From Phaeosaccion multiseriatum (taxonomy: Eukaryota > Ochrophyta, other classes), in contig OZ218957.1 of NCBI GenBank assembly GCA_965112735.1, positions 2,666,001 through 2,730,000 of the forward strand: 64,000 bases of DNA, read 5' to 3'. Numbering within the stretch: position 1 is the first letter of the stretch; the number at the start of each line of letters is the position of its first letter. A program made the position numbers and the translations under genes. The notes below the pieces were generated by a model. That model was not told the DNA's origin, ran no database searches, and saw only the letters and a list, made by a program, of their open reading frames with translations. Shown one piece after another: positions 1-12,111 of the stretch.

Positions 1-3000
1 CACTGCTCGAATCTCATGAACTTCCTCGGCCTTTGTGGCGTGTTCGAGGGCCTCCCCCATGTTCAGTAAGCATTCGTCAAAGAGCTCGCAGGCAAGCGCA
101 CTCGCGGCAGTCTTGCAGCAGTACTCCACCACCTATATGGGGTAACAGTTTCGGTTTCGGTTTCAGATTTAGTTTCAGGTGGGGAATGGAAGATGGAAGT
201 AAGTCAATGAGGGAGGGAGGGAGAGAGGGAGGGAGAGAGGAGGTGGAGTGGTGGGTGGGAGGGGGATGGGCGGGGGGTGCGAGAGAGGGAGGGAGGGAGG
301 GAGGGACGGACGGACGGACGGACGAAGGGAGGGAGGTAGGTAGGTAGGTAGGTAGGTAGGTAGGTAGGTAGGTAGGTAGGTAGGTAGGTAGGGAGGGAGG
401 GAGGGAGGGAGGGAGGGAGGGAGGGAGGGAGGGAGGGAGGGAGGGAGGGAGGGAGGGAGGGAGGGAGGGAGGGAGGGAGGGAGGGAGGGAGGGAGGGAGG
501 GAGGGAGGGAGGGAGGGAGGGAGGGAGGGAGGGAGGGAGGGAGGGAGGGAGGGAGGGAGGGAGCGAGGGAGGGAGCGAGGGAGGGAGTGAGGGAGTGGGG
601 GAGTGAGGGAGGGAGTGTGAGTGAGTGAGCCAGTGAGTGAGAGTGGTGGGTGAGTGAGTTAGCGAACATGGAAATGAGTGGGTGAGTGGGTGGGTGAGCG
701 TGAGTGCGCGAAGAAGTGGATTGAGTGAGTGAGGAAATGAGGACGTGAGGAAGTGAGTGAGTGAGTGAGTGAGTGTGTGAGTGAGTGAGTGAGTGAGTGA
801 GTGACAAGAGGGAGTGAGACATATCATTTCCAAAGAATGAGTAGCCTTTGACGATAGCCCTGTGAATGGATCAACTCACCTGCCCTGGCTCGGCGACGCC
901 GTTGACGAGGTGATAGGAGATGAGCGGCAGATAGTCGGGTAGGGGGTCGAGGCGGAAGAGCTCTAGGTAGTACTTTGCGATGGCCTGAGGAGAGGGAGGG
1001 GAGGGAGGGAGGGGGGGGGAGAGAGAGGAAGGAAGGAAGGAAGGAAGGAAGGAACGAGGGAAGGAAGGAAGGAAGGATGGAAGGAAGGAAGGAAGGAAGG
1101 AAGGAAGGAAGGAAGGAAGGAAGGAAGGAAGGAAGGAAGGAAGGAAGGAAGGAAGGAAGGAAGGAAGGAAGGAAGGAAGGAAGGAAGGAAGGAAGGAAGG
1201 AAGGAAGGAAGGAAGGAAGAAAGGAAGGAAGGAAGGAAGGAAGGAAGGAAGGAAGGAAGGAAGGAAGAGAGGGAGGGAGGAAGGGTGGTGGCAGGGCAGT
1301 AGAGGCGTGAGGAGGAGTTAGTAGGAGTGAAAGCTTTCCCGTTCCATCCACGAAGCGCCCACGACCCCAGCATGTGCCACTGTGTGTGTACACTGTAGCA
1401 GAGCAGCTGGAGCGAGTCCCGGCGAGTCTCTGTCTTGGCGCATCAATCCACCGCACCAACGTCTTTCCTCCTCCCCTCCCTACCCCCCTCCCTCCTTCCC
1501 TCCGCATATGCCTCCACCCACCTGATGCATCTTGCTTCGGTCGCTGTTGGGTGTGAGGTCGTGCAACACATCCCTCACAATGATGTTCCGGAAGGAGTAA
1601 AACCCACCCCCTCCTCCCCCCTCCCCTCCTCCTCCTTCTCCTCCCTCCCCCCCGCCTACCACGAATCGCTCCTCCACCAGCGAGGCGACAATGCGTTGCA
1701 CGGCCTCGTGCGTACAGCCCAACACGGCTTGAAGCAACTCGACAGAGAAATCATATCCGGCCACGGAAGCGTAACGAAGCGCGTTCTTCTCCTGTACGCC
1801 GAGCTTTTCGAAGCGACACACAACGAGAATACCCATGCGACTCATCACGAGGTTCTGCTCCTCCTCGCCTCCTCCTCCTCCTCCTCCTCCTCCTCCTCCT
1901 CCTCCTCCTCCTCTTCCTCCCCCCCCCTCTCCTCCTGCCCCTCTGTCTCCCCCGCCTCCTCCCCCTTCGCCTCCCTCCCCTCTTGCGCCTCCTTCACCGC
2001 CTCCACCTCCACCACCTCCAGCGCCAGCTGTGAGTCTGTGAATCACGTCCAGGCCTGTCTCACGCACCAGATGCAGCATTTCCGAGCACCAGTACGGGTT
2101 TCCACCCGAAACGCCGTGTATGGTCTGCACCAGCTCCTCGCTGATACCCCCTCCTCTCCCCCCCCCTCCTCCTCCTCCTCCTCCTCCTCCTTCCCCACCC
2201 CCGAGCACAACCCCACCATGCAAGCGTATCTCGCACATTCGCCTGACCTGCGCCTTAGTGAAGGGGTCGAGCTGAAACTTGGTGGTGTTTGGCAGCTGCA
2301 CCAGTCTCAAATACTGCTGTTGATTGAGAGCGGCGTGGTAGTGTGGGTCCGTCCTTCCTAACGCCTTTTTCGCCGCCGCCGTCACCGAGCCGTCCGTGGT
2401 CAGCACAAAGAGTAGAGGCAGAGGGATGCGAATGAGGTGGAGGAGGAGCTTCCAACTGCACGAGTCCATGTGCTCGACATCTTCGAGCGTCACCACGGCA
2501 GGCTTGCCCCCCGCCGCGAGGGCGCACTGAATCAGCTCGGCCATGATCATGTTGATCGTCTGCGTTGGCAGCTGCCGTACACCTCCTGCTGCTACACCTG
2601 TTGCTCCTTCTACCGTCGCGTTGGTCTTCTCCTCCTCCCCCTCCCCTCCTTCTCCCTCGAGTTGCTGTGACTGCATGTACTCCTCCATCCTCGCCGAGGA
2701 GAGCGGGGTGCCCAGCACACTCTCCAAGGCTGGGATTGCCACATTCTTGAGCGTGTCCTCATCCCCGGCAAACGCCTTGTTGACCAACCGCAACAGCAAC
2801 TGCTGCACTCTAGCATAGTCGTCCAGGCAGTCTTCCAAGCCAAACACCGCGTGCAAGAGGGGCTCCAGCCCGCTGTAGGCCACGTGGAAGCTCTGACTCG
2901 ACATGATGCACGCCACTACGCGGTGGCGGAAGTAGGACTTGGCGGACGACTGGATCTTCGACACGATCATGGTCTTCCCCGTGCCCTCTGCCCCAACGAG

Positions 3001-5241
3001 GACGAGCTGGTCCGCACACCTCACACCATTGCTACCACCACCACCACCACCACCACCACCACCACCACCGATACCCCCCCCCCCACCACCACCACCATGC
3101 CCCCCGTTGCCTAACCCACTACCGTTACCACCACTACCCATACCACCACCACCACCACTGTCCATCTCCCCTCTTCGGTCGGCGAGACCGGCGAGAAGCT
3201 CGTTAATCTTTTCCAAAATGTCATCCCTCCCGCAAATGTTCTTTTCAATCTGCCGACTCCACAGCAGCTCGGGGTCCTGTGCAGCGCAGCGGTAGGGGGC
3301 GACGAGCGTGTCCTTTCCCTTGACTCGGAAGGGTTCGAGCTGACAAAAGGGCGCCTCCGCGGTACCCTCCAGCTTGATGGTCTCGCGTGGCATCTGCGCG
3401 TAGGTGGAGGGGTCACAAAGCAGCCCGCCCTTTGCCTTGCCCATGAGTCTCGCGGCGAGGTTGATAATGTCCCCCACCATGGCGTACTCGGAGCGCTGCG
3501 ACCCACCCACGCGCCCACACAGCGCCCGACCAGTGGTGACGCCGACCGAGGTCTGCATGCCCTTGGCTCGGAGCGCCTTGCTAATCTTGGCGGCCGCCGC
3601 CATCGCTCGTTGGCAATTGTCCACGAATGAGTGGCTGGGAACCCCCCAGCAGGCGATGAGGACGCACCCCTTGTCATCCACGATGAATTGTCTCAGGAAG
3701 CCTTCCGTCTGACTGAGTACGTCCTGTGCGGCGAGGAGGTGCGGCTGCAGAGAGAGTAAGTCCTTGTGCTTCTCCATGTCGAAACTGTCAAGCTTCATAA
3801 ATATGGTCGTAACGGTTCGCAGCTCTGCCATGTGGCTGAACACTCTCGCATGCACCAGCCTTGTCACCGGTAGGGGCACAAAGTGCTTGACAAGCCCCAT
3901 GAGTGAGGAGGGGGCCCGTCGCCGCACCATCTGTTCCTGCTGCTGGTGTACCAACAGCTGCTGCTGCTGGCCTCGGCTGCTGACCAGGGACGTCAAAGAG
4001 AGCTTCTTCTTCTTCGAGGACCGTCGCCGCCCCTCTCCTTCTCCTCCAGCCTCCCCAGCCCCAAACCCGCTGTCGGCGTTCGCTTCTGCTATACTATCAC
4101 TACCACCACCGCTACCACCACTACCTCCCTTCTGCCCTGCCTCTCCCCCTCCCCCTCCTCCCATCTTCATCAATCTGCTGGACTTCCTCCTGCCGTTGAA
4201 CTCCGCCAACAGCTGTGACGCGGTGCTCCGCCTTCTCCCCTCTCTTCCGCTGCCGATCCGACTCCCTACTCTTTGCATCATGCCCTGCTGCTGCTGCTGC
4301 TGTTGCTGCCCCGCAACCGAGTGGTGCGTGTCCTGACTTCGAATGCGCATCTTGTGGAGCAACAGATTGCCCGAGGGAAGCACCTTGCCAAAGAGCGTCT
4401 CCGCGCCCAGCAGCCCAAAGCTCTCTGCGTTCACCACCACCTCCTTTTTGTCTGCCTCGTCCAAAGCCTCTGCCGTAGTCTGGATGGGCACCCCACTGAT
4501 GAGGCACTCCCAGTAGTTGTCCACCCCTCCCAGCACAGCAAAGCAGAGGTCCCCACCCGACAGCCCCACGTGCAGGGTCAGGCTGTCGGTCGCAATCTGG
4601 ACCAGAGACAAGGCGCACTCGCACGCACGCAGCAGCGGGCCCTTTAGCGAGCTCTGCGGCGTCTCTCCCCGCTTTGGTTCCCGTAAAAAGACGCAATACA
4701 TGGCGTCACCAGCAATCTTGATAATGTCACCCCCGTGCCGGTAGATGGTGTTGACGAGGCGTGAGTAGTAGTCGTTGATGATCTGCACGAGCTTGTCGAG
4801 CCCACTCTCCCCCTCGTCGCAGTAGCGCTCAGAGAGCTTTGTGAAGCCAGAGATGTCAGCGCACATGCTGGCGGCGTTGATAAAGACAGCCTCCGCGCAG
4901 ATGGGCGGCGTGCGGCTGGACAAGTGGTCGATGAGAAGGTCGGGTACAAAGGCCTGGAGCAGCTCCGCACTGATACTCGTGGACGTGCGCCGCTTCCCAC
5001 CGCCCCCCTCCTGCTGCAGTGGCTTCTTCGTCCCGCGTCGTACGTGCAACCGGGGCGGAGGCCCGCTGCTCTTACGTCGCTGCTCCGGCCTCCCAGTCGA
5101 TGTCTGCCTCCGTGGAAAGCCACCATCACCACCACCGGTATGCCTCGTCACGCCAGCAGCTGCAGCAGCAGCGGCATTAAGGACGATGGGTTCCGAGCCC
5201 CCTCCCCCCCCCCTCTGCTCTGCTGCTCCCTCGAGCTCCAT
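1..5241 (-). CDS. Soluble (ADCY10-type) adenylyl cyclase, 3' end beyond the left edge
   Basis: Would make cAMP from ATP; the family is cytosolic or ciliary and bicarbonate-responsive. Exons (minus strand): 5241-1522, 984-880, 132-<1; both junctions are phase 0 and join as ...SKMHQ/AIAKYY... and ...EPGQ/VVEYCC.... Residues about 118-250 form the first class III cyclase domain, with metal Asp D129 (ADISGF) and D179 (AGDAM). A second cyclase domain near residues 480-650 has VGDIINLAARL, whose Asn and Arg match the catalytic pair. An AAA-type ATPase follows, with Walker A GAEGTGKT and a Walker B-like VTLEDVEHMD, then the start of the TPR-like C-terminal region. The order cyclase-cyclase-ATPase is that of ADCY10. 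Long poly-Gly stretches interrupt the ATPase part in frame. The start is the first Met of a 1,240-codon exon. The intron at 985-1521 is mostly a GGAA microsatellite. Confidence 0.9.
133..879 (-). repeat. Intronic microsatellite block (GGTA)n, (GGGA)n, (GTGA)n
   Basis: Lies inside a cyclase intron. Runs change from GGTA (about 330-390) to GGGA (about 390-565) to GTGA/GAGT types (about 600-805). On the sense (minus) strand these are pyrimidine-rich and lead toward the 3' splice site at 134-133. Long open frames through the block are low-complexity artefacts. Confidence 0.9.
1022..1268 (-). repeat. Intronic (GGAA)n microsatellite
   Basis: About 245 bp of nearly perfect GGAA on the plus strand, TTCC on the sense strand of the cyclase gene. 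It sits just upstream of the 3' splice site at 986-985 and acts as an extended pyrimidine tract. Confidence 0.95.
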
Positions 5242-6798
5242 TTACTCTCTCCCCCGAAGCCTAACAAGTTAGCGGTGCGCTGCAGTACCAGCGTCAGTAG
5301 CAACCTCAGGAGGAGGCATTGCGGTCGTACCTACCAGCGTCGCCGCCCAACGCGAAGAGGATAGCAGGGGCAACACCAAGAGCTGTGCCGTGAGCCGCAA
5401 ATAGTGGGACAAGAAGGGGCGGTGTGGGTCTATCTGGCTCCCACCCTTCTCTCAGAATGGTGAATGGGCGCTCAGTCCTCAGTAAGGACGATGACCTTGC
5501 CTCAGCAACCCTCGTTCTACCTCCCTGTGTCCTCCAAAAATAGAAATGTCGGAAAAATCGAAAAACGTAACGTCAAATCTACCCATGCCGGGGCGGAGTC
5601 CTCGGCCAAAGCTCCCCTTCTCCTTAAATCTCTCCTTTTTCCCATCCCCTCAGATCTCACAGGGCGATGCGTTGCGTGGCTGTCACCGCCCATCTCGGGA
5701 GTGAGAGTGCCGTTGGTCGTTGTGTTTGCACGGTGACTCGTGCAATGCAAAAAGAGAGATGTGGGTAGCCACATACATGCGTGGGTGGGCGCAATCCTCG
5801 GCGATATGCAGCCTCCCGTGAAAGCCGGAGCGGCAGGATAAGACAATGGTGGACACGGTGGCTGCGGGTTGTGCGTGCGCAGGGTCGGGAGGTAAGAGAG
5901 GATGAGGAAGAGCAATTACAAAGAGAAAATGGGGAGGGGGAGGCGAGCCAGATCAATACAACCCAGTGATGATTCTTTCCGTCGGGCGGACTGCCTGTCT
6001 CGTCGCTGCGAAGCGTCCGAGATGATGATGATATTGACGGTGTACAACTTTTTTCTTGAGGGTCTTTTGTATGGGTGTACCTCGCGGCCTTTGTTTGCGA
6101 ACGCAGGTGCACAGCCCCCCCCCCCCACCAGTGCCCCCACACATTGTGCTTCGCTTCTCCTGACTGCTGGCCCCTCCCTTACCCACCCTCACGCGTACAT
6201 CCTCACAATCCAGACCCTCCTCAGCCTCGCCTTAGGCCCTGCGTCTCGGATGCAATACACCATTACGTGCTGCTCCTCTCTATTCGAGGCCGAGGGCGGT
6301 GGAGGAATCAGCAGTCCCCAGGAAGGAAAGGGAGACAATGCTCAGGGCAGGAAGGTTGGGATGCGGCTCCCAATCCCGACGAAGTAGCAGGAGGGCGAAG
6401 GCGTGTGGCCGATTCGACTCGACTCAGCGGTGCTGCGTCTTTTCTGTGACAGACAGCACCCAATAGGGGGCCATTCTGTGTTCATTGATTCATTGATCGA
6501 GATGGACCGGAGAGCTGCCACACGTACAGCCGTGGAGCCCAGCCCCCCACATCAAGTCAGTCCCTTTATTGCCTTACCTCCTGGTAGAGTGGAGGGAGGG
6601 ACGCACCCGTCCGTCCGTGGTTCGAGGCCCCAACCCACCGGTGCATGAGGCACCATGAGAAGCCCAACAAACGAGTGAGGTGAGTTGGTTGACAAGAACT
6701 GTGAAGTTTCTTGCCTGTGGTCCTTTCGTGTGAAGTACAGGAGGCGCCTGGCGTTTTCCGTCTCTTCGCATCTCTCTCTCTGTCTTTCGGTCTGTCCT

Positions 6799-6830
<32 letters not shown>

Positions 6831-7816
6831 CTGTCTCTGTGTCCTGTCGTGTCTCTCTCTGTGTCGTGTGGTATGGTGTGCACAATGGTCAGGATGGTAG
6901 CGCTCTCTCCGTCCCTTGGTGCGTGCTGTGATATCTGTGCTGTCTGTTCTGCAAGGAGCATGTGCTTTCACTGATGAGAAGCACTTCATTTCACCCCCCC
7001 CTCCCTCTCGCTGGAGAGGGGAAAGGCCTGCCCTCTGGCGTATTAGGAATTCACCCTACTTTCCCAAGAGGTGGTACGAGTGGATATATTCCGCCCTCCC
7101 CTTTTATTAATTCTAAACGAAGTGGTTTCAAGTTTTGCACACCTTTGGATCTAAACAATGCACAAATGGTAGGTAGATGGCTAGCGCGGTCTTTTAGATT
7201 CGATGGTATCGACACAGGTCGCCTGGCGCTCTGTCGCGTTACGGCGCCCCTCCCCCCCTCCCTCCTTCACTCTCTTCGCCGCTCGCCACATCAGAGGCCG
7301 TAGCGTTGGCACACTGCTGAAAGCGCCAGACAACACTCTCGCCCTCGTCCGGAGCACCGCGGTGGAGGGGGGGTCCATATGATGTCGACACCGAAGCTGC
7401 TCTCAAGAAAGCAAACAGACTCCGCGCCCACCCACACACCCACACACCGAAAGGGGCTGAAAGGGGGGCTTGGGAGGTGGAGTGGGGCAGTGGCGGTGAC
7501 GTCCCTACGACCGAGGTTCGTGCTGCTGCCCTTGCAAGTCGTACTGAGCCTTCGTACGCTCTCTCTCTCTCTCCTCTGATGAATGACGCAGGAGGAGGTC
7601 ACAATCGCCCGCCCTCCGTTGTCGACGGAAATCGCCGGCCAAAGCCAGACAAGTTGTCGTCCCTCCTCGCTACGCCACGCTCCTCCTCCCCAAGGAGCAA
7701 GTGGGTCGTCGCTAGAGCAGAGCCAAGTTTGTGCCCGCGCCCAGCCTTAGCTGCTGGGATAGAAACACGGTACACAGCTTCAAGCTTCCTTCTCTCTCTC
7801 TTTCTGTCCTCTCTCC
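5242..7816. other. 2.6-kb intergenic stretch without a supportable gene
   Basis: Separates the start of the adenylyl cyclase from the 3' end of the first membrane-protein paralogue. Frames of 60-160 codons occur on both strands, but none shows a recognisable domain, consistent splice sites or protein-like composition. It holds a short (TC)n run near 6773-6832 and an AT-rich patch near 7085-7130. The cyclase promoter should be in the first few hundred bases. Confidence 0.5.
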
Positions 7817-8939
7817 TCAAACGAGGACAGAGTTTGAGTCATCACCATCAACAGCGGGGCCCACACACTCCATCTTGAACGAGCCCCTGACGGGCTTCCT
7901 CTTGAAAATAAAGGAGGTGAGGGGCATGCGCTTCTTCACGAAAAACACATTGCCGGTGGCGATGGTCCCTGCAGCCACGCCTCGGTACTCGGCATTGTGC
8001 TTTCCCCTGGCGTAGAAGCCCGTCAGGGAGAATACCGTGTCTTCGCTCTCTGCATACTGCTTGTATTTGCCCTTGATCATGCTGAGGACCCCAAAATCGT
8101 CTCTCCCCGTGCCTGTAGTCACCACAGAGGGGGTTTTGATTCAAGTGGGTCCAGAGAATGCAGGAAAGCAACCACACAGGCACGTCAGCCCCCAGGCAAG
8201 CTTGACTTCGGGCGAGGAGAGGCACGAAGAAGGGACCGTGCAGCCAAGCTTCAGCTTCAGCCGCCCATTTTGAGCTCCATCAAGATGTCTTTTCAACCCA
8301 CATACACCACATCTCTCTCTCTCTCTTGTCCCCCCATACGTATGCAAGTGCTTGCCTGTGACTGTTTTACCGTCGGCCTCGAACGTCAGCGTCAACTTGA
8401 GATGGTGGGTCGAGGGAGGTGCGTTGGGATTTCCCGATCGGTTCGTGAGCAGGGTGCCGATCCACTGGCAGCGCTGCCCCAGGACCACCCCTCCCTTGTC
8501 GTAGTTGGAGGGGGGATCCTCGTCGTCCTCACTCATGATACCGCTCGTGTACACTAGAGGCACGTGTTTTGCTTGATGGGCTGTTTGCTTCAGCCACTTC
8601 CGGCTCCTCACGGCCTTCTTTGCCCTCTTTGGCGGCTTGGGCGGGCCTGGGCAGCACGTGCTCAAGCAATCATCGACTTTGCAAATGATGACAACTTGGC
8701 GAATATAAAGGAGGCAGCAGGGGCACGGCAGCCGACAGGGGAGGACGCGGGGAGAGCAGTCAGTGCGGAATTAAAGGAAGAAGGGCAGAGAGAGATGTGA
8801 TATCGAAATGCATGAGGGGTAGGAACTTACTGAGCAGGACCAGGGCCAGAAAGCTTCCGAACACCACGGGCAGCAGCCACTCGGGAATGACGACCGCGTC
8901 TTCCGCCGCCTGGATTGGGCTCGTGCTGCTCGAGCTCAT
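7817..8939 (-). CDS. Small one-pass membrane protein, paralogue A of a local trio
   Basis: Family not recognised. Exons (minus strand): 8939-8831, 8676-8356, 8112-7817, giving 241 residues. The N-terminus is a short Ser-rich leader, then PEWLLP and one hydrophobic segment (VVFGSFLALVLL), then a Cys-containing stretch (DDCLSTCC). After a basic linker with RKWLKQTAHQA comes a beta-rich-looking C-terminal domain: CQWIGTLL, LTLTFEADG, TGRDDFG, KGKY, AEYRGV, GNVFFVKK and RGSFKM. The same blocks occur in order in the genes at 9,326 and 12,112, and the intron after the membrane segment is phase 1 in all three. The second intron appears to use a GC donor (8355-8354), because only that restores the family block DG..VTG; a GT donor slightly upstream also keeps frame but deletes five residues. 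Met at 8981 is an alternative start. Confidence 0.75.
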
Positions 8940-9325
8940 TGTGGCTGAAAGAGGATAGCTCGATCCAATTGAAGAAGGCACCAGGGAGGGAGGGAGGGAG
9001 GGAGGGACGGAGGGTGAGAGCGAGGGAGCTCTCTACAAAGAAGGAGGAAGAGCTCCCTACAAAGAAGGGGGAAGAGCTCTCTACAAAGAAGGAGGAAGAG
9101 AGGGACAAAGCTAACAAGAAAAAAATTATGGAAAAAATGAGGGCCTCTACTTTTGAAATCGAATGATCGATTTTTTCCCTCTTTTCCTCTTCACTCTCCT
9201 TGACGGAGAGAGAGAGCCACAACAGCAACAGCTCCAAGAACTACGAGGACACTCACTCTTCTCCGCGGGTCAACTACGTACCTGGGTCTTCCCGGCCTCT
9301 CAAGGTTCACGAGAGGGGCTGAATT
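8940..9325. promoter_or_regulatory. Bidirectional promoter between paralogues A and B
   Basis: 386 bp separate the two divergent start codons. It includes a (GGGA)n run near 8990-9005 and three tandem copies of a unit of about 24 bp (core CTACAAAGAAGG flanked by GAGCTC) at about 9027-9101. No TATA box is obvious. A shared regulatory region for both paralogues is inferred from position only. Confidence 0.5.
9027..9101. repeat. Tandem repeat, about 24 bp x 3
   Basis: Three near-identical copies of GAGCTC(T/C)CTACAAAGAAGG(A/G)GGAA, each carrying a GAGCTC palindrome, within the shared promoter of two divergent paralogues. Confidence 0.85.
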
Positions 9326-11814
9326 ATGAGCTGGATGCGCGAATTGACGGACAAAGCCAGCTCCGACACAACTACTTCTTCGTCCATGGCGCCTTTGAGA
9401 GCTGCAGAGAAGGCTGGCGAGCCTCCAGAGTGGCTGCTTCCTTTCTTACTCGGCTTCCTTGTCCTGTGTGTCTTCCTATGTGAGTGTGGAGGGCGGAGGA
9501 GGCTTGCGTTTCGATGCTGGAAGGTACTTGAAGTACGCTCTTACTACCCCTCCCTTTTGTCCTCTTGGCGCGGTGTGGTGTCCTTGCATTTAGGCCTTTG
9601 GGCTCCTTCGTTCTTCACTGTACTCTTCTGCGTCTTTCTCCCTCTTAACCCCTTTCATCTCTCTATCCCCCCCCCCTCCCATCCTCCATCTCTCCCTCCA
9701 TCCACAGTCATCTGCTGCCTGATATTACCAGGTGAGAGGATAGAAGTGCTCGTTGCCTTTCTGGTTTACTCGTCCTTTGACTGTTGGTTGATGGGTTTGC
9801 TGGTTGTGGTTGTTGGGTGCCTCGCTCGTGTGTTGTGATCCGCCGTCCATCCCGGCCGTTGGATGACTTCCTCTTCCCTCGCCTTCTATATCCCTCGCTT
9901 GCTTCAATTCATTCATCCACTCATTGATTGATGAATCAAGTTGAATCCCGAATCAAGCATATAGCTACGCTACGGGTATATGTGAGGAGGGCAGGAAGAT
10001 AGGGCTTGCTTGGATAGGACAAGAGGAAGAGACAGAAAGTGTGAGAGAGTGATAATCAGGGAGAGAGGGGCAGACGGAGAGAAAGATTCTCTGAGAGATA
10101 GATAGAGAGGAAGAGAGACAAAGAGAAGAGGGAGACAGACAGACTGACAGACACACAAAGAGAGACAGGCGCGCACACGCACACACACAAAGAGAGAGAG
10201 CGTGCGAAGGGTTCATGCCCTGTTGGCAGCGTGTGGTGAGTGTAAGCCCTGGACCATGAGGAGAACTCTCTTTCCTCCCCTTTCTGTCCCTTCAGACTCC
10301 CTCTCTTGCGCAGTCCTTCCCTCTCGTTCCTCAGCCACCCATCTTCCCTCTTCCCTCCACCCTCTTCCCTCTCCCCTCGTCCTTGCCCTGCACCTCCTCC
10401 CTTGGACAGACTGCGATGACATCAAACTCTCCCTGGGGCTGGGAGGCAGCGCAGGACGGGGAGCCTCGGGCGGGTCAAGGGAGAGTGACCGTGAGGGTGA
10501 AGGGGCCGAGGCCAGAGCGGTGGCGCCCCCCAAGAAGGAGTATCTCGAAACTGCACCTTCCCAAGCTGTAAGTTGGGGCAGGAAGGTGGCGTGAAGAAGG
10601 AAGGAAGGAAGGAAGGAAGGAAGGAAGGAAGGCAGGAACCGAGGAAGGAAGGAAGGAACGAACGAACGATCGAAGGAAGGAAGAAAGGACGGGAGGAAGG
10701 GGGGGGAGGGGGGGATGGAGGGAGCGAGTGGAAGCAAACAAGAAGAGAGGAAGGAAGGGGAGGAACAAACAGAAGAAAAGGAAGAAGGTCGGCCAGGCGG
10801 GGCTGCGAGTAAGCGCCTACCCAGATTCTGTCCGAATTCTCTGGTGTGCTCACCCCCCCTACCCCCCTGCCCCTCCTGGCCTGCATGGCTGTGTGTTGAC
10901 TTAAAACTTGAAAGGCCCTGTTCTTCGAGATTCCTGACGTGGAGGCGGGCCCGGCCTGGGGGGGGGGGGGGCACCACCACCACCACAGACACCCCAGCGC
11001 TAGCCACGGCCGCAGCCACAGTCATAGCAGTTGGTCGTCCGGTCACAGCCACGACGCCGTTCACAGGGGGCTCTGTATAGGAAAGAGCTGCCACTGGGAG
11101 GGGACTCTGCTGCTGGAGGACGAGCGGCGGCTCCACCCCGAGGGATCGTCTCCCCGGAAAGTGGATACCGCCATGACCCTGACCTTTGTGGGCAGTGGAG
11201 GTGGAGGTGATGGTATTGGCAGCGGCAGGGGCACCATTAAGGGCAGCGGGCTCGATGAGCTCGGGGAGTACAGCGTGAAGGGGGAGTACAGACAGAGGCC
11301 CGAGGGCGGAGAGGACTACACCCTCCTCGCCATGTCCGCTCGGTACCACCACCACCACCACCACGGCTCGAGGCAGGTCAGCTACCGAGGGGTGCTGAAC
11401 GGCTCGGCTGGGAGCGGCAATGTGTTTGTCAAGCGTTACAGGGAAGATGGCATCCTGCCCCTCTTTCTGAAACGCCAATTGAAGCCCTTGAAGGGGAGCT
11501 TCACGCTGCAGTGTAGCGGCCCAGAGAGGGCGGCGGCGCGAAGCGGCTCCATCGATATCGGAGTCGGAGAGGAGCAAGGGGGTGTTGCCCAGGGGGGTGG
11601 GTCTAGTGACAAGAGGAGCCGGCGAGGATCGAGGACGGGATGGGGTCGGGGCGGGGACGGCAAGGCTGGCGAACGGGCAGAGGGCGTGACACCCCAGGGG
11701 TCGAGGTCTCTCTCTCCTGAACGGTCCGATCCGCACCACCACCACCACCACCACCACCACCACCGCCCCCGCCACCACTCCACGCATACAAATACAGATC
11801 GTGATATTGTGTAG
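9326..11814 (+). CDS. One-pass membrane protein, paralogue B (His-rich)
   Basis: Family not recognised. Exons 9326-9479, 9708-9731, 10410-10567 and 10915-11814; phases 1, 1, 0 agree and give 411 residues. The leader ends in PPEWLLP, then one hydrophobic segment that continues across a 24-bp exon into ICCLILPDCDD. A linker with KKEYLETAPSQA aligns with RKWLKQTAHQA of A and RREWMHRTPAEV of C. The C-terminal domain carries CHWEGTLLLEDER, MTLTF, GSGLDELGEY, VKGEY, VSYRGVLNG, GNVFVKRY and LKGSFTLQ. B is longer than A and C because of a His-rich insert before the domain, a His run inside it and a basic His-ending tail. It is divergent from A across a 386-bp gap. The intron before the last exon holds a GGAA microsatellite. 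Confidence 0.78.
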
Positions 11815-12111
11815 TTGCATGTTGTACATGGACAGTTGCGCCGTCTTAGAGAGAGGAACAGGGCGATCGGACGAGACAGACGTGGAGAGGAAGGGAGGAA
11901 GAGCACGACAGAGCGAGAGATACAGAGAGAGGAAGACGAGGAGATAGAGAGAGAGCGACGTGGAGAAACTGGCTGTAAATACATCGATGCCCGAGGGATA
12001 TAAATCATGGTGTCCCCCCGGGGGTTCCCTTCGAAAAGGGTTCAGACTCTTCTTATGTATTTAATGTCTTGCTTTGGGAAGGCCGGAGTCCTTCTCTCCT
12101 TCATAGTGAGA

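Noticed and set aside
175-833. Long minus-strand open frames rich in LPPS/THSL repeats
   Set aside because: They are translations of tetranucleotide microsatellites inside a cyclase intron and open in several frames at once.
1338-1470. Possible extra cyclase exon in the large intron
   Set aside because: The flanking exons join directly in phase 0 to give the expected family sequence, so no exon is needed, and no frame here resembles the family.
5464-6449. Overlapping open frames of 60-160 codons on both strands
   Set aside because: No domain, no splice support, no protein-like composition; likely chance frames in GC-rich DNA.
6580-6660. tRNA-like signals (TGGTAGAGTGG and GGTTCGAGGCC)
   Set aside because: Spacing is suggestive, but the acceptor and T-arm do not pair, so no cloverleaf forms.
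10213-11829. 538-codon minus-strand frame
   Set aside because: Shadow of the last exons of paralogue B; composition is the complement of its His and Gly runs.
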